64,000 nt of DNA, taken from contig NZ_BLRH01000009.1 of assembly GCF_025996515.1 (NCBI RefSeq), positions 620,001 to 684,000 on the forward strand. Direction: 5' to 3'. The DNA comes from Rhizohabitans arisaemae (GTDB lineage: Bacteria; Actinomycetota; Actinomycetes; Streptosporangiales; Streptosporangiaceae). The first letter of the stretch is position 1. Each line of letters starts with the position of its first letter. The position numbers were made by a program, and so were the translations under genes. The notes beneath the pieces are model-generated. The model saw nothing but the letters and a program-made list of their open reading frames with translations, did no database searches and was not told the DNA's origin. Shown here in pieces: positions 9,941-18,336 of this stretch.

Positions 9941-11407
9941 ATGAGCAAACGACCGGCAATGACGCTCATCGCGCTCGGAACGGCGCTGGCCACGGCCGCG
10001 ATCCCGTTCCCCGCCAACGCGAACACCCGCGATCCCTCCCCGATCTCGGGCCCGAGCCCCTTCACCGAATGCACCACCGACCACCCGGGCGACACCTTCG
10101 ACACCAACAGCGAGGTCGAACCCTGGATCGCCGTCAACCCGCGCAACTCCCGGCACCTGGTCACCGTCTGGCAGCAGGACCGGCGCGCGGCCGGCAACGC
10201 GCGCGGCATCATGGCCGCGGTGAGCCGGAACGGCGGCGAGGACTGGAGCCCCACCGTGCTCCCCGGGTTCACCCTCTGCTCCGGCGGCACCCACAACCGC
10301 AGCGGCGGCCCCTTCGTCAGCTTCGGCCCCGACGGCGTCCTGTACGCGACCGCGGCCTCCTTCACCGCGCCCGACGGGGCGTCGACCGTACTGGTCTCCA
10401 GGTCCACCGACGGAGGCGAAACCTGGACCCAGGCCGCCGAGCTGATCCGCGACGACATCAAGACGGCCTGGAACGACAAGCCGTCGATCACCGCGGACCC
10501 CTACAACCCGCGCCTGGTGTACGCGATCTGGAACCGGCGCCACATCCCGCCGGACGACCACGACACGATGCTGGCCCGGAGCACCGACGGCGGCCGGACC
10601 TGGGAACCCGCCAAGCCGATCTACCGGCCGACCCCCAAGGGCCAGGCCACCCTGGGCAACCAGATCGTCGTCCTGCCCGGCGGGACCCTGGTCAACGCGT
10701 TCACCGAGAACGAGTTCCCCATCGGCGGCCCGCCCTGGCCCACCGAGGACCTGTCCGAGCACGTACGGATCATTCGATCGACCGACCACGGCGTCACCTG
10801 GTCCGAGCCGGTCACCATCACCCGGCAGAAGTACAACCAGCCGGTCCTCCCCGACACCGGCGGCACGATCCCGGCACCCGGCATGATCCCCGATATCGCG
10901 GTCGACCGCCGCAGCGGCGCCGTCTACGTCGTCTGGGGCGAAGACGGCCTGTCCACCAGCAAGAGCGCGATCGGGATCTCCGCCTCGTACGACGGCGGAC
11001 GCCGCTGGAGCGCCCCCATGCGCGTCGACCGGACACCCGACAGCCCCAAGGGCGGCAACGGCCAGGCCATCCTCCCCCAAGTCGACGTGGGCCGCGACGG
11101 CACCGTCGCCGTCACCTACTTCGACTTCCGCAAAAACACCCCCGAAGCCGGCACCCCCACCAACCTGTGGATGGCAACCTGCCGAGGCCGGAACTGCGCC
11201 ACCTCCCGCACCGGCTGGCGGGAACAGCACCTGGCCGGCTCCTTCGACCTCGAACGCGCCATCCAGTGGTACGGCGGCCCCTACCTCGGCGGCTACTACT
11301 CCCTCACCCACACCCCCACCGACTTCGTGGCCGCCTTCACCGCCACCACCGACGAAGCCGACAACAAGCAGGACATCTTCTTCACCCGAGCCCGCCCCCG
11401 CCGCTGA
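9941..11407 (+). CDS. Secreted sialidase-like (BNR/Asp-box) beta-propeller protein
   Basis: 488 aa from the ATG at 9941, chosen because GAAGG lies 8 bp upstream; an in-frame ATG at 9935 is too close to it. A Sec signal peptide covers about residues 1-28, ending PANANT. The mature part has four Asp-box motifs of the S-x-D-x-G-x-x-W type (STDGGETW, STDGGRTW, STDHGVTW, SYDGGRRW), which mark six-bladed sialidase-type propellers. Catalytic Arg/Glu/Tyr residues of true sialidases cannot be assigned with confidence, so it may be a glycoside-binding or structural exoprotein. It diverges from the polyketide operon and marks the edge of the non-polyketide region. Confidence 0.75.
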   Translation: MSKRPAMTLIALGTALATAAIPFPANANTRDPSPISGPSPFTECTTDHPGDTFDTNSEVEPWIAVNPRNSRHLVTVWQQDRRAAGNARGIMAAVSRNGGEDWSPTVLPGFTLCSGGTHNRSGGPFVSFGPDGVLYATAASFTAPDGASTVLVSRSTDGGETWTQAAELIRDDIKTAWNDKPSITADPYNPRLVYAIWNRRHIPPDDHDTMLARSTDGGRTWEPAKPIYRPTPKGQATLGNQIVVLPGGTLVNAFTENEFPIGGPPWPTEDLSEHVRIIRSTDHGVTWSEPVTITRQKYNQPVLPDTGGTIPAPGMIPDIAVDRRSGAVYVVWGEDGLSTSKSAIGISASYDGGRRWSAPMRVDRTPDSPKGGNGQAILPQVDVGRDGTVAVTYFDFRKNTPEAGTPTNLWMATCRGRNCATSRTGWREQHLAGSFDLERAIQWYGGPYLGGYYSLTHTPTDFVAAFTATTDEADNKQDIFFTRARPRR

Positions 11408-11448
11408 CCCGTACACCCGTGAACAACCACATAGATCGCCTATCGGCA

Positions 11449-11476
11449 GACGGGCCGCTCTTGAGAGCGGCCCGTC
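11449..11476 (+). terminator. Strong hairpin terminator after sialidase-like gene
   Basis: Perfect 12-bp inverted repeat GACGGGCCGCTC / GAGCGGCCCGTC with a TTGA loop, 41 bp past the stop at 11407. No long T-run follows, as is usual for high-GC actinomycetes. Being symmetrical it could also stop transcription from the HxlR gene (minus strand, ending at 11604). Confidence 0.8.
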
Positions 11477-11603
11477 TTCGCTGATGCCGTACGGCCGACA
11501 GGCCCATATGTTCTGCCATCAGGACTGTGGGACCGGTTCGTGGTGCTGCGTCCGCAGCGCGCCCCGTCGACGATCCGGTCGGCCCCGCCCGCTGTCGTCG
11601 CCG

Positions 11604-11972
11604 CTATGTCGTGACAGCGTTGACGGAGACCTTCTCGGCCCCGATCCGCCGCATCCGCTCGGTGCCCCATTCCCCCAAGGGTGCCAAGACCGCGTTGAGT
11701 GAAACGCCGTACTCCGTCAGGGAGTACTCGACCTTCGGCGGCACCTCGCGGTACACCTCACGATGCACGAGCCCGTCTTCCTCCATCTCCCGCAGATGCT
11801 GGATCAGCATCTTCTCGCTGACCCCCGGCAGACCGCGTCGGAGTTCGGCGAACCGGCGGGTCCCGTGGTGGTGCAGCTCCCAGAGGATCAGCGACTTCCA
11901 CTTGCCGGTGACCACGTCCATCGCCGCGTCGATGCCGCAGAAGTAGGGACCACGTCGCGCTGACTTCGCCAT
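11604..11972 (-). CDS. HxlR-family winged-helix regulator
   Basis: 122 aa from the ATG at 11972, which has GGAGG six bases upstream. The HxlR/MarR-like winged helix is clear: DVVTGKWKSLILWELHHHG, RRFAELRRGLPGVSEKML as the recognition region, and LREMEEDGLVHREVY as the wing. HxlR proteins are DNA-binding repressors or activators that often respond to electrophiles or aldehydes and control an adjacent divergent gene. Here the partner is the reductase at 12093; the shared 120-bp region has inverted repeats at 11989-12023. The effector is unknown. Confidence 0.9.
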   Translation of the reverse strand: MAKSARRGPYFCGIDAAMDVVTGKWKSLILWELHHHGTRRFAELRRGLPGVSEKMLIQHLREMEEDGLVHREVYREVPPKVEYSLTEYGVSLNAVLAPLGEWGTERMRRIGAEKVSVNAVTT

Positions 11973-11988
11973 CCGCCCCTCCAAAGCT

Positions 11989-12033
11989 TACTTACCCACA
12001 GGTAAGTACCTGACTAATTAGTCCGTACTAGTC
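11989..12033. promoter_or_regulatory. Candidate HxlR operator in divergent promoter
   Basis: Two palindromes lie side by side: TACTTACC-CACA-GGTAAGTA (11989-12008) and GACTAATTAGTC (12012-12023), with a further TGACTA/TAGTCA pair spanning 12011-12033. They sit between the HxlR start and the reductase gene, where an HxlR dimer would be expected to bind and control both genes. Confidence 0.7.
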
Positions 12034-12092
12034 AACTTTAGGGGCAGCAGAGAGGATTCAGGCGAACGATGGACACAAGGGGGAACCCAACA

Positions 12093-12968
12093 ATGACAAC
12101 CGACAACAACGTCCAGGTGAGCGTGCTCGGGCTGGGGGCGATGGGTGGCGCCCTCGCAGGCGCCCTGGTGAGAGCCGGATATACGACAACGGTCTGGAAC
12201 CGCACACCGGGGAAGGCGGACGACCTCGTCGCGCAGGGTGCCAAGGCCGCCGCGACGGCCGGTGACGCGGTCCGGTCCGGCGGGCTGGTGATCGTATGCC
12301 TGCTGGACCACACCTCGGTCCACGAGGTGCTCGATCCGCTCTCCACCGAACTGGCCGGACGGACCCTGATCAACGTGACCACGACGTCTCCGGCTCAGTC
12401 ACGAGAGTTGGCCGCCTGGGCCGCCCAGGCCGGGGTCGCGTACCTGGACGGCGGCATCATGGCCGTACCGAACATGATCGGCCGGCCTGGGGCGTCGATC
12501 CTCTACAGCGGATCGGCCGATGTCTTCGATCGGTACAAGCCGCTCCTCGATCAGTGGGGAACCTCCACCTACTTCGGGGAGGACGCCGGGTTGGCGTCTC
12601 TGTACGACCTCGCCCTGCTCGCGGGCATGTACGTGATGTTCGCCGGATTCATGCACGGCGCCGCCATGGTCTCACCGGCCGGCGTGACGGCGGGCGAGTT
12701 CGCGACCATGGCAGCACCGTGGCTGACCGCCATGACCGGCGCCTTCGAAGGGTTCGCCGCGGTCATCGACGGCGGGGACTACACCGTCGAAGGGCAGCAG
12801 AGCCTGGAGTTCTCCAACCTCGACGGCCTCCTGACCGCCAGTTCCGCCCAGGGCATCGGCACCGAGGTGGTCTCAATGGTGCAACGGCTCATCCAGCGGC
12901 AGATCGACGCGGGCCACGGAAAGGAAGGCTTCGCCCGCATCATCGAAAGCATCAAGCAGCCGGGCTAG
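12093..12968 (+). CDS. NADPH-dependent imine-reductase-like dehydrogenase
   Basis: 291 aa. The start at 12093 has AAGGGGGAA seven bases upstream; an ATG 24 bp earlier lacks one. The N-terminal Rossmann domain shows GLGAMGGALA (about residues 13-22) and VWNRTPGKADDL, typical of the 6-phosphogluconate dehydrogenase/3-hydroxyisobutyrate dehydrogenase superfamily and especially of imine reductases. The C-terminal domain is all-helical and would form the domain-swapped dimer. The substrate is not evident. It is divergent from and probably controlled by the HxlR gene. Another member of the superfamily, in the polyketide half, is at 32911. Confidence 0.82.
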   Translation: MTTDNNVQVSVLGLGAMGGALAGALVRAGYTTTVWNRTPGKADDLVAQGAKAAATAGDAVRSGGLVIVCLLDHTSVHEVLDPLSTELAGRTLINVTTTSPAQSRELAAWAAQAGVAYLDGGIMAVPNMIGRPGASILYSGSADVFDRYKPLLDQWGTSTYFGEDAGLASLYDLALLAGMYVMFAGFMHGAAMVSPAGVTAGEFATMAAPWLTAMTGAFEGFAAVIDGGDYTVEGQQSLEFSNLDGLLTASSAQGIGTEVVSMVQRLIQRQIDAGHGKEGFARIIESIKQPG

Positions 12969-13121
12969 GAGTTCACCCGGACGGGATGAAGTAACGGCCG
13001 GTGGGTGGTCCAGGCTGACCCCCGGCGGTGCTCGTCACCTCACTCGCTTTCGAACATGACACGTATCACGAGCGGTCGTAGGACAACCACCGCGTCGTGG
13101 CAAGGCGGCATACTCGGCAAA

Positions 13122-13739
13122 TCAGCCAAGGAACAGTTCCTCCATGGCCTGCTCAATAAGCCGAACCTGTCCCGGGGCGCTCCTCTTGATCAACGCGCTC
13201 ATCCGCTGGGCCTCCTGCCTGGTCGGGAGGAGTCCTATCAGGAAGAAGGGCAGCGCGAGGCGCCGTGCGAGGACTTCCTGTTCCGAGGTGATCTGTGGCC
13301 GACGAACGACCGAGACGTTGACGCGGATCGCGTGCTCGTTGCCCGGCGGGACACCGGGCCGGTCGGTCTCGATCGCCACGTAGCGGAAGCCGTGGGCCAG
13401 GTTGCAGGCGGCGCAGTCGGTGGGGCCGCGGCTGAGCCGGTCACCGCAGTCGGGGCAGACCAGCCGGTCCAGCGCCGCGTCCACCACGCGCCAATCGTGT
13501 CGGTTTGGTTCATCCACGACCAGTTCGGCGAGGATGGTTTCCTGGTCGCCACCGACATCCCAGCTGCGTAGGAAGGATCGCCATTCCGCCTCCACGATGC
13601 CGTCCACCAGGTCCCGGCACGCAGGACACGACGGCGCCCCGCCGTAGGCGTATCCACCGCACTGCTCGCACCGGCTTAGTGGTGCCCCTACCGCGGGTCT
13701 CAACACAGATCCCTTTCCGAGTTCCGGCATCGGCCGCAT
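13122..13739 (-). CDS. Zinc-ribbon protein of unknown function
   Basis: 205 aa, not recognised as a named family. Two pairs of zinc-knuckle motifs are visible: CEQC plus CPAC (about residues 24-41) and CPDC plus CAAC (about 94-110), suggesting two structural zinc ribbons. The middle is acidic (WDVGGDQETILAEL) and the C-terminal half is helical with many Arg and Gln. No signal peptide or membrane segment. A second in-frame ATG lies at 13730, and neither start has a clear ribosome-binding site. It stands alone between the reductase and the ECF sigma factor operon, facing away from the latter. Confidence 0.65.
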   Translation of the reverse strand: MRPMPELGKGSVLRPAVGAPLSRCEQCGGYAYGGAPSCPACRDLVDGIVEAEWRSFLRSWDVGGDQETILAELVVDEPNRHDWRVVDAALDRLVCPDCGDRLSRGPTDCAACNLAHGFRYVAIETDRPGVPPGNEHAIRVNVSVVRRPQITSEQEVLARRLALPFFLIGLLPTRQEAQRMSALIKRSAPGQVRLIEQAMEELFLG

Positions 13740-14146
13740 CGTGTGCGGCAGTCGACAACATTCGTTGGCGGCTGACTTGGTGCCCGCCGCAGTTCAGCCG
13801 CCTCCCACTCCAGCGCTCACGCAGTTCCTGCGAGTACTTTCCGGGTGCCGGCATCGCGTGTGATTCTCCCTTCCCCTATCACGATCATGCTGGCTTTGGG
13901 ACCTCCAAGAAGGCCGGAGCGGTTCAGTCGAGGTGACGCCGGACTTCGCAGGCATTCGTGACACGCTGCATGTTCTTGAAGGGATCGCCGCAGAGGAAAG
14001 GCCTGGATTTCGCAGGAGCACAGACACGGACGGTCCCGCAAGACGAACCCCCCAGACGACGCGCCCTCCCCGTAGAGAATGCGATCCACCCCACATCGTC
14101 CCGACTTGTTTGAACCCCGGAGGGCGTACGACGCTACCTACCTGGC
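13740..14146. other. Intergenic region upstream of ECF operon
   Basis: About 400 bp with no reading frame I can support. Its right end carries the candidate promoter of the sigma factor gene (14110-14140). I see no repeat or RNA element in the rest. Confidence 0.5.
14110..14140 (+). promoter_or_regulatory. Candidate leaderless promoter of ECF sigma gene
   Basis: TTGAAC at 14110-14115 and CTACCT/TACCTA at 14134-14140 are 18-19 bp apart, with the ATG 6-7 bp beyond. No Shine-Dalgarno fits the ATG at 14147, so transcript and coding region may start together. The GAAC-type -35 would also suit an autoregulated ECF promoter. Confidence 0.4.
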
Positions 14147-14704
14147 ATGGACGCGGGAGGCGGGGTGCGGCGGCGGGCGCGGGAGGACGACGGGTCGCTT
14201 CTCGCGCGCGTGGCCCAGGGGGACACGACCGCGCTGAACGAGATCTACGCACGGTACGGCGGGCCGCTCTTCTCGTTCCTGTTCCGCTTGTCCGGCGATC
14301 GCGGCACCGCTGAGGAGATCTTGCAGGACACGCTGCTCGCGGTGTGGCGGTCCGCGGGGAGTTTTCAGAAGCGGTCGAGCGTGAGTACCTGGCTGTTCGG
14401 GGTGGCGCGGCGGCAGGCACACAACCGGTTGCGCGGGGTGCCGCCGCCGGTGGCGGCGGAGCCGTACGACGATCTCGATCCGATGCCGGGGCCGGAGGAG
14501 CTGGCGGTGTCCGGGGATCGGGTGCAGGCGGCGCTGGTACGGCTGCCGCTGCCGCAGCGGGAAGTCGTCGTGCTCGCGTTCCTCAACGATCTGAGTCACC
14601 AGGAGATCGCCGAGGTGCTCGGGATCCCGGTCGGGACGGTCAAGAGCCGGCTGCATCATGCCCGCGCCACGCTGAGGGGGTGCCTAGATGAACGAATGGC
14701 ATGA
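14147..14704 (+). CDS. ECF-type RNA polymerase sigma factor
   Basis: 185 aa. Sigma region 2 covers about residues 27-72 (ALNEIYARYGGPLFSFLF, then AEEILQDTLLAVWRSAGSF, the -10 recognition helix), and region 4 covers about 126-178 with the helix-turn-helix LSHQEIAEVLGIPVGTVKSR. It lacks regions 1.1 and 3, so it is an extracytoplasmic-function sigma. It overlaps the next gene by 17 bp, so a membrane protein is made with it; that protein has no zinc-binding anti-sigma motif, but could still sense the signal. The operon goes on to an ABC exporter. An in-frame GTG at 14165 with GGAGG just upstream is an alternative start. Confidence 0.9.
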   Translation: MDAGGGVRRRAREDDGSLLARVAQGDTTALNEIYARYGGPLFSFLFRLSGDRGTAEEILQDTLLAVWRSAGSFQKRSSVSTWLFGVARRQAHNRLRGVPPPVAAEPYDDLDPMPGPEELAVSGDRVQAALVRLPLPQREVVVLAFLNDLSHQEIAEVLGIPVGTVKSRLHHARATLRGCLDERMA

Positions 14705-15437
14705 AATTTCGGGAATCAGGGACGGGATTCCGCCGGCACCCGGCCCGGATCTGGTCCGTACGGTGTTGCTGAGGTCGGCCCTAAGCGACGGTCCGCCGAG
14801 AATCGGACCATGGCCGTACCGGGCGTTGGCCCTACTGGTCACGGAAGCCAGGAACCGTCGCCCGGCGTTCTGGCCGGTCTCCGCGCTGATCATGGTGACG
14901 GGCGTGGTGTTCGTCCTGGCGAGCCAGGAGCACACCGAGTTGGTTCTGGCATTCCTTGTCCCGCTCCTGGCCGCGACCGGAATCGCCGGTTCCTACGGGC
15001 CGGAGCGGGATGCGGCGTTCGAGCTGGTCGCCGTCACGCCGACCTCGCCCAGGGTGCTCCTGCTGGCGCGGGTCGCCCTGGTGTTCGGGTACGACTTCGT
15101 CCTCGCGCTGCTCGCCTCGATGGTCCTGTCCGGGTTCGGTGTGGCCGACTTGGGGCCGCTGGTGGGAACCTGGTTCGGCCCGATGGCGGCCCTCGCGGGG
15201 CTGAGTCTGCTGCTTTCGGTGTGGTGGAATCCGGAGGGTGCGATCAGCGTCGCCGTCGCGGTGTGGGGGTGCTATGTCCTGACATTTACGGAGCTGCCAG
15301 TCCCTGATGGCATCCGTACCCTGTGGACGACCGACCCCCATACGATCGCGCTCGCCCTCATTCTCACCACCGCGGCGATCATCGCCGCGGGCCGAGGTGA
15401 ACCGATCCGACGTCGGCGCGCTACTCACCGATCATGA
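14688..15437 (+). CDS. Membrane protein following ECF sigma (possible sensor or ABC permease part)
   Basis: 249 aa with a cytoplasmic N-terminal stretch of about 60 residues and six hydrophobic segments, ending in a basic RRRRATHRS tail. The N-terminus has no HxxxCxxC zinc anti-sigma motif. The AFELVAVTPTSPRVLLLAR segment resembles ABC-2-type permease proteins, in which an E-rich loop follows a helix. It starts inside the sigma gene with GAGGGGG upstream and ends in an ATGA overlap with the next gene. Either an unusual anti-sigma factor or a first membrane component of the exporter. Confidence 0.7.
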   Translation: MNEWHEISGIRDGIPPAPGPDLVRTVLLRSALSDGPPRIGPWPYRALALLVTEARNRRPAFWPVSALIMVTGVVFVLASQEHTELVLAFLVPLLAATGIAGSYGPERDAAFELVAVTPTSPRVLLLARVALVFGYDFVLALLASMVLSGFGVADLGPLVGTWFGPMAALAGLSLLLSVWWNPEGAISVAVAVWGCYVLTFTELPVPDGIRTLWTTDPHTIALALILTTAAIIAAGRGEPIRRRRATHRS

Positions 15438-16135
15438 AACCTCTCGCGCTCTGGTCGCACGAGCTCCGCCGGGCCGGTCCCGCGGCGCTGCTGGCGGCCC
15501 CGATCCTCGCCACGCTCACCAGCCTGTTCGCCGTCTTCAGCACCGAGCTCGGCACCCGGGACGGCGTCACCGAGTGGTTTCTCCTGGGTGCCGTGGAGAT
15601 GGGGATCCCCCTGGTGGCGGGGATGGCCGCGGCGTCGCTGCTCGGCCAGGACCGGGCGCTGGAACTCCAGCTCACCTTCCCCAGGCGATACCGCGGGACC
15701 GTGCTACGCCGGCTGACCGTCGCGTTCGGCGCCGTTGCCGGTTCATCCCTGATCTGTTCGGCGGTGCTGCTCGCCGCAGGGTGGCGGAACCTGTCGCCCG
15801 ACTACCCGGCGAGTCTCACCGGGCAGCTCACCTGGCTCGCCCCCACACTCTGGCTGGCCGCCCTCGGCCTGTTCGCCGCGGCCGTCCTGCGGAGCACGGC
15901 CGGCGCCACCACCGTGGTCGCGTTCGTCTGGGGCCTCCAGCAGCTGACCACCGCGATCCTCCAGGAGAACCATGTGACCCGACTGCTCTATCTTTTCGAC
16001 ACCACACGGGGCACGGTGCCCGAGGATTGGCTGTGGAACCGCTTCACCCTGCTGGCCACCGCGCTGCCGCTTCTGGCTGTTGCGTGGTACCTCCTCGGCG
16101 ACACCGAGTGGGTCAAGGGCGGTGGGTCCGAATGA
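15434..16135 (+). CDS. ABC-2-type membrane protein, exporter subunit
   Basis: 233 aa with about six membrane helices. The motif LGQDRALELQLTFP after the second helix is analogous to the loop in other ABC-2 permeases of the operon, where the permease meets the ATPase. It overlaps both neighbours (ATGA at 15434 and 16132), so sigma factor, three membrane proteins and ATPase form one coupled operon. No substrate can be named. Confidence 0.75.
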   Translation: MKPLALWSHELRRAGPAALLAAPILATLTSLFAVFSTELGTRDGVTEWFLLGAVEMGIPLVAGMAAASLLGQDRALELQLTFPRRYRGTVLRRLTVAFGAVAGSSLICSAVLLAAGWRNLSPDYPASLTGQLTWLAPTLWLAALGLFAAAVLRSTAGATTVVAFVWGLQQLTTAILQENHVTRLLYLFDTTRGTVPEDWLWNRFTLLATALPLLAVAWYLLGDTEWVKGGGSE

Positions 16136-16932
16136 TCGCGACCATGCGGTACGAGTTCCACATGCAGCTGCGGAGCCGGGCCATGTGGGTCGTCTACGCT
16201 CTGGTGTTCACCGTGTATGTCGCCGTCGACCGGAGCTTCTTCACCCTTTACCTGGGGAGGGGGGTCGAAGGCGAGCCGAAGACGGCGATGCTGGCGCTCG
16301 GCACCATGGTCGGCGCGCTCATGCCCGTCGCCTACGGATGCATGGTCGCCGATCGCCTCGTCCGGGACACCCGCCTCGGCGTCGCGGGCGTCCTGGACAC
16401 CACCCCCACCGGGCAAGGCAGCCGGCTCATCGGCAAGTACCTCGGTGTCTGCGCCGCCACCGCGGCGCCCATCGCACTCGTCTTCTTCGGCCGTGCGATC
16501 GTCTTCGCCGTTGCCGAAGGGGAGCCGACCGCACTCGGCTGGGCTTCGACGACCTTCCTCCTCACCATCACGCCAGGATTGATCTTCATCGGCGCGCTCA
16601 CCCTCACGGGGCCACTGCTCATTTCGCCGATGATCTTCCGGGTCCTCTTCGTCGTCTACTGGTTCTGGGGCAACCTCATCTATCCGGCCATGATGCCGAC
16701 CATCTCCGGTTCCATCTTCGACGCCACCGGCGGCTACATGGAGTTCGGCCTCCTGAGTCCGGAGCGGGACCCGAACGTGATCCCCTACGGCCCCTACCCC
16801 GGCGCGGCGCTCAACTTCCTCCGCCCCGTGGCGAGCCCCACCGTCGCCTTCCTGTGGCTCGGCACCATGCTCGCGCTCGCGGTAGCCGTACTCGCCCTCG
16901 CCCGACTCCATCTCGCCCGGAAAGCAACCTGA
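16132..16932 (+). CDS. ABC-2-type permease
   Basis: 266 aa with six membrane helices. The start was placed at the ATG at 16132, inside an ATGA overlap; a much longer frame upstream is a shadow of the preceding gene. The N-terminus MRYEFHMQLRSRAMWVVYAL is typical of ABC-2 permeases, as is the loop DRLVRDTRLGVAGVLDTTP. It forms the membrane channel with the two preceding proteins, driven by the ATPase 2 bp downstream. Confidence 0.82.
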   Translation: MIATMRYEFHMQLRSRAMWVVYALVFTVYVAVDRSFFTLYLGRGVEGEPKTAMLALGTMVGALMPVAYGCMVADRLVRDTRLGVAGVLDTTPTGQGSRLIGKYLGVCAATAAPIALVFFGRAIVFAVAEGEPTALGWASTTFLLTITPGLIFIGALTLTGPLLISPMIFRVLFVVYWFWGNLIYPAMMPTISGSIFDATGGYMEFGLLSPERDPNVIPYGPYPGAALNFLRPVASPTVAFLWLGTMLALAVAVLALARLHLARKAT

Positions 16933-16933
16933 C

Positions 16934-17815
16934 ATGCGCATCGAACTCACCGACCTGACGAAAACCTACAAGGGCAACGTTCACGCGCTGAGGGGGCTCA
17001 ACCTCGACATCCCCACCGGCATGTACGGACTACTCGGCTCCAACGGGGCCGGCAAAACCACCCTGATGCGCATCCTCGTCGGACTCATCAAGCCCACCTC
17101 CGGCACCGTCCGAATCGGCGGGCACGACATCGCCAGCGGCGAAGGTAAGCTCGCCGTCCAGCGGACCCTCGGCTACCTTCCGCAAAACCTCGGCGTCTAC
17201 CCCGACCTCACCGCACGCCGTTTCCTCGACTACATCGCCCTGCTCAAAGGCCTCGACTCCCGCACCGAACGCCGCCGCAGAATCAACGAACTCCTCGAAG
17301 TCGTCGCGTTGACCGAGGAAGCCGACCGCAAACTCAAAGGGTTCTCCGGCGGTATGGTCCAGCGGGTCGGCATCGCCCAAGCCCTCCTCACCGACCCCCG
17401 GCTCCTCGTCGTCGACGAACCCACCACCGGCCTCGACCCCGAGGAACGCATCCGGTTCCGCAACCTTCTCTCCCAGCTCGCCGGCGACCGTACCGTCCTG
17501 CTCAGCACCCACATCGTCGACGACGTCGCCCAAACCTGCCGATCCCTCGCCGTACTCGCCAAGGGTCGCCTCGTCTTCCACGGCGACGTCGGCGCGCTTG
17601 TCTCCCGCGCCGCCCACCAGGTCTGGACGGTGACCACCTCCGGTCCCGCCCCCACCTGGGGCAGGGTCGTCTCCGCCCTCCCCGAAGGCACCGGCGTCCG
17701 CTACCGTGTGATCGCCGCCTCCCCACCCGACCCCACCGCCCGCCCCACCGACCCGGGCCTCGAAGACGGCTACCTCGCCCTTATGGAATCCGACCGCCTC
17801 ACCCACCCGGTCTGA
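16934..17815 (+). CDS. ABC transporter ATP-binding protein
   Basis: 293 aa. Walker A GSNGAGKTT (residues 35-43), Q-loop LPQNLG (82-87), signature FSGGM (137-141), Walker B LLVVDEP (157-163) and H-loop STH (about 191-193) are all present. The arrangement is that of drug- or lipid-exporting ABC-2 systems. It is the last gene of the sigma factor operon and energises the permeases encoded from 14688 to 16932. The context suggests a sigma-controlled stress or antibiotic-resistance exporter (inference). Confidence 0.92.
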   Translation: MRIELTDLTKTYKGNVHALRGLNLDIPTGMYGLLGSNGAGKTTLMRILVGLIKPTSGTVRIGGHDIASGEGKLAVQRTLGYLPQNLGVYPDLTARRFLDYIALLKGLDSRTERRRRINELLEVVALTEEADRKLKGFSGGMVQRVGIAQALLTDPRLLVVDEPTTGLDPEERIRFRNLLSQLAGDRTVLLSTHIVDDVAQTCRSLAVLAKGRLVFHGDVGALVSRAAHQVWTVTTSGPAPTWGRVVSALPEGTGVRYRVIAASPPDPTARPTDPGLEDGYLALMESDRLTHPV

Positions 17816-17854
17816 CCCCGGCACCCTGTACGACGACCGCGCCCACCCAACCGG

Positions 17855-17875
17855 TCACCGCTTACATCGCGGTGA
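17855..17875 (+). terminator. Short hairpin after ABC operon
   Basis: TCACCGC (17855-17861) and GCGGTGA (17869-17875) form a 7-bp stem with a 7-nt loop, 39 bp past the ATPase stop. A weak terminator candidate; the stronger hairpin at 17953 may be the real one. Confidence 0.45.
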
Positions 17876-17952
17876 GGCCCGGTAGGGCTGCCGCCCCGCG
17901 GCCAGGCGGGATCCCTTCGGTAGTCGGTCCAGCACGCGAGCACAACACTCAT

Positions 17953-17990
17953 AGCGGTCCACGGTGTCCTGGTCAGCGCCGTGGACCGCT
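17953..17990. terminator. Perfect 12-bp hairpin
   Basis: AGCGGTCCACGG (17953-17964) pairs perfectly with CCGTGGACCGCT (17979-17990) across a 14-nt loop. It may end the ECF/ABC operon transcript, or be left over from the terminator of the lost gene copy just beyond it. Confidence 0.6.
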
Positions 17991-18000
17991 GCTCCGTCGC

Positions 18001-18050
18001 TCCTCCAGCGACAGCCCAAACCGCCGCAATCACTCCACCTCCCCCGCCCG
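18001..18050 (-). pseudogene. Remnant of a paralogue of the repeat-NTPase gene (3' end only)
   Basis: These 50 bp align without gaps to the last coding bases of the NTPase gene (21491-21540), with about 80% identity. Read on the minus strand it still encodes LRRFGLSLEE, the C-terminus of that protein, but a stop codon interrupts the frame just before it and nothing upstream matches. It is best explained as the debris of a second copy that once lay here. Confidence 0.65.
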
Positions 18051-18336
18051 CCAGCACGTTCTTCATGATCAGGTGTGTCGCAGCAAGCGCCGGAACCCTG
18101 GGTCAGCCGCTATGAACTGCCTTGCCACAGCGGTGACCTGCGCGTCGTAGCCACTCGTCGACAGCCGCGACCGAGTACCCGAGGCGTGGCCGTCCCGCTC
18201 GGTGCTGAGGTCGCCTGGCGCGTACACCAAGCCTCAGGGGTCTGTACCACGTCCCGCCACGGCGCCCCGGTGTGATCCATCGGCGTATGCCGAATCAAGA
18301 TCGCCTCATGTCGCGGATCCACTCCCGATACATGCC

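Larger units (their letters stand above)
17816..18336. other. Intergenic region with hairpins and gene remnant
   Basis: About 520 bp without an intact gene. It holds a hairpin TCACCGC/GCGGTGA (17855-17875), a perfect 12-bp hairpin (17953-17990) and a 50-bp fragment related to the end of the NTPase gene at 21487. The remainder shows nothing I can name. Confidence 0.6.
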
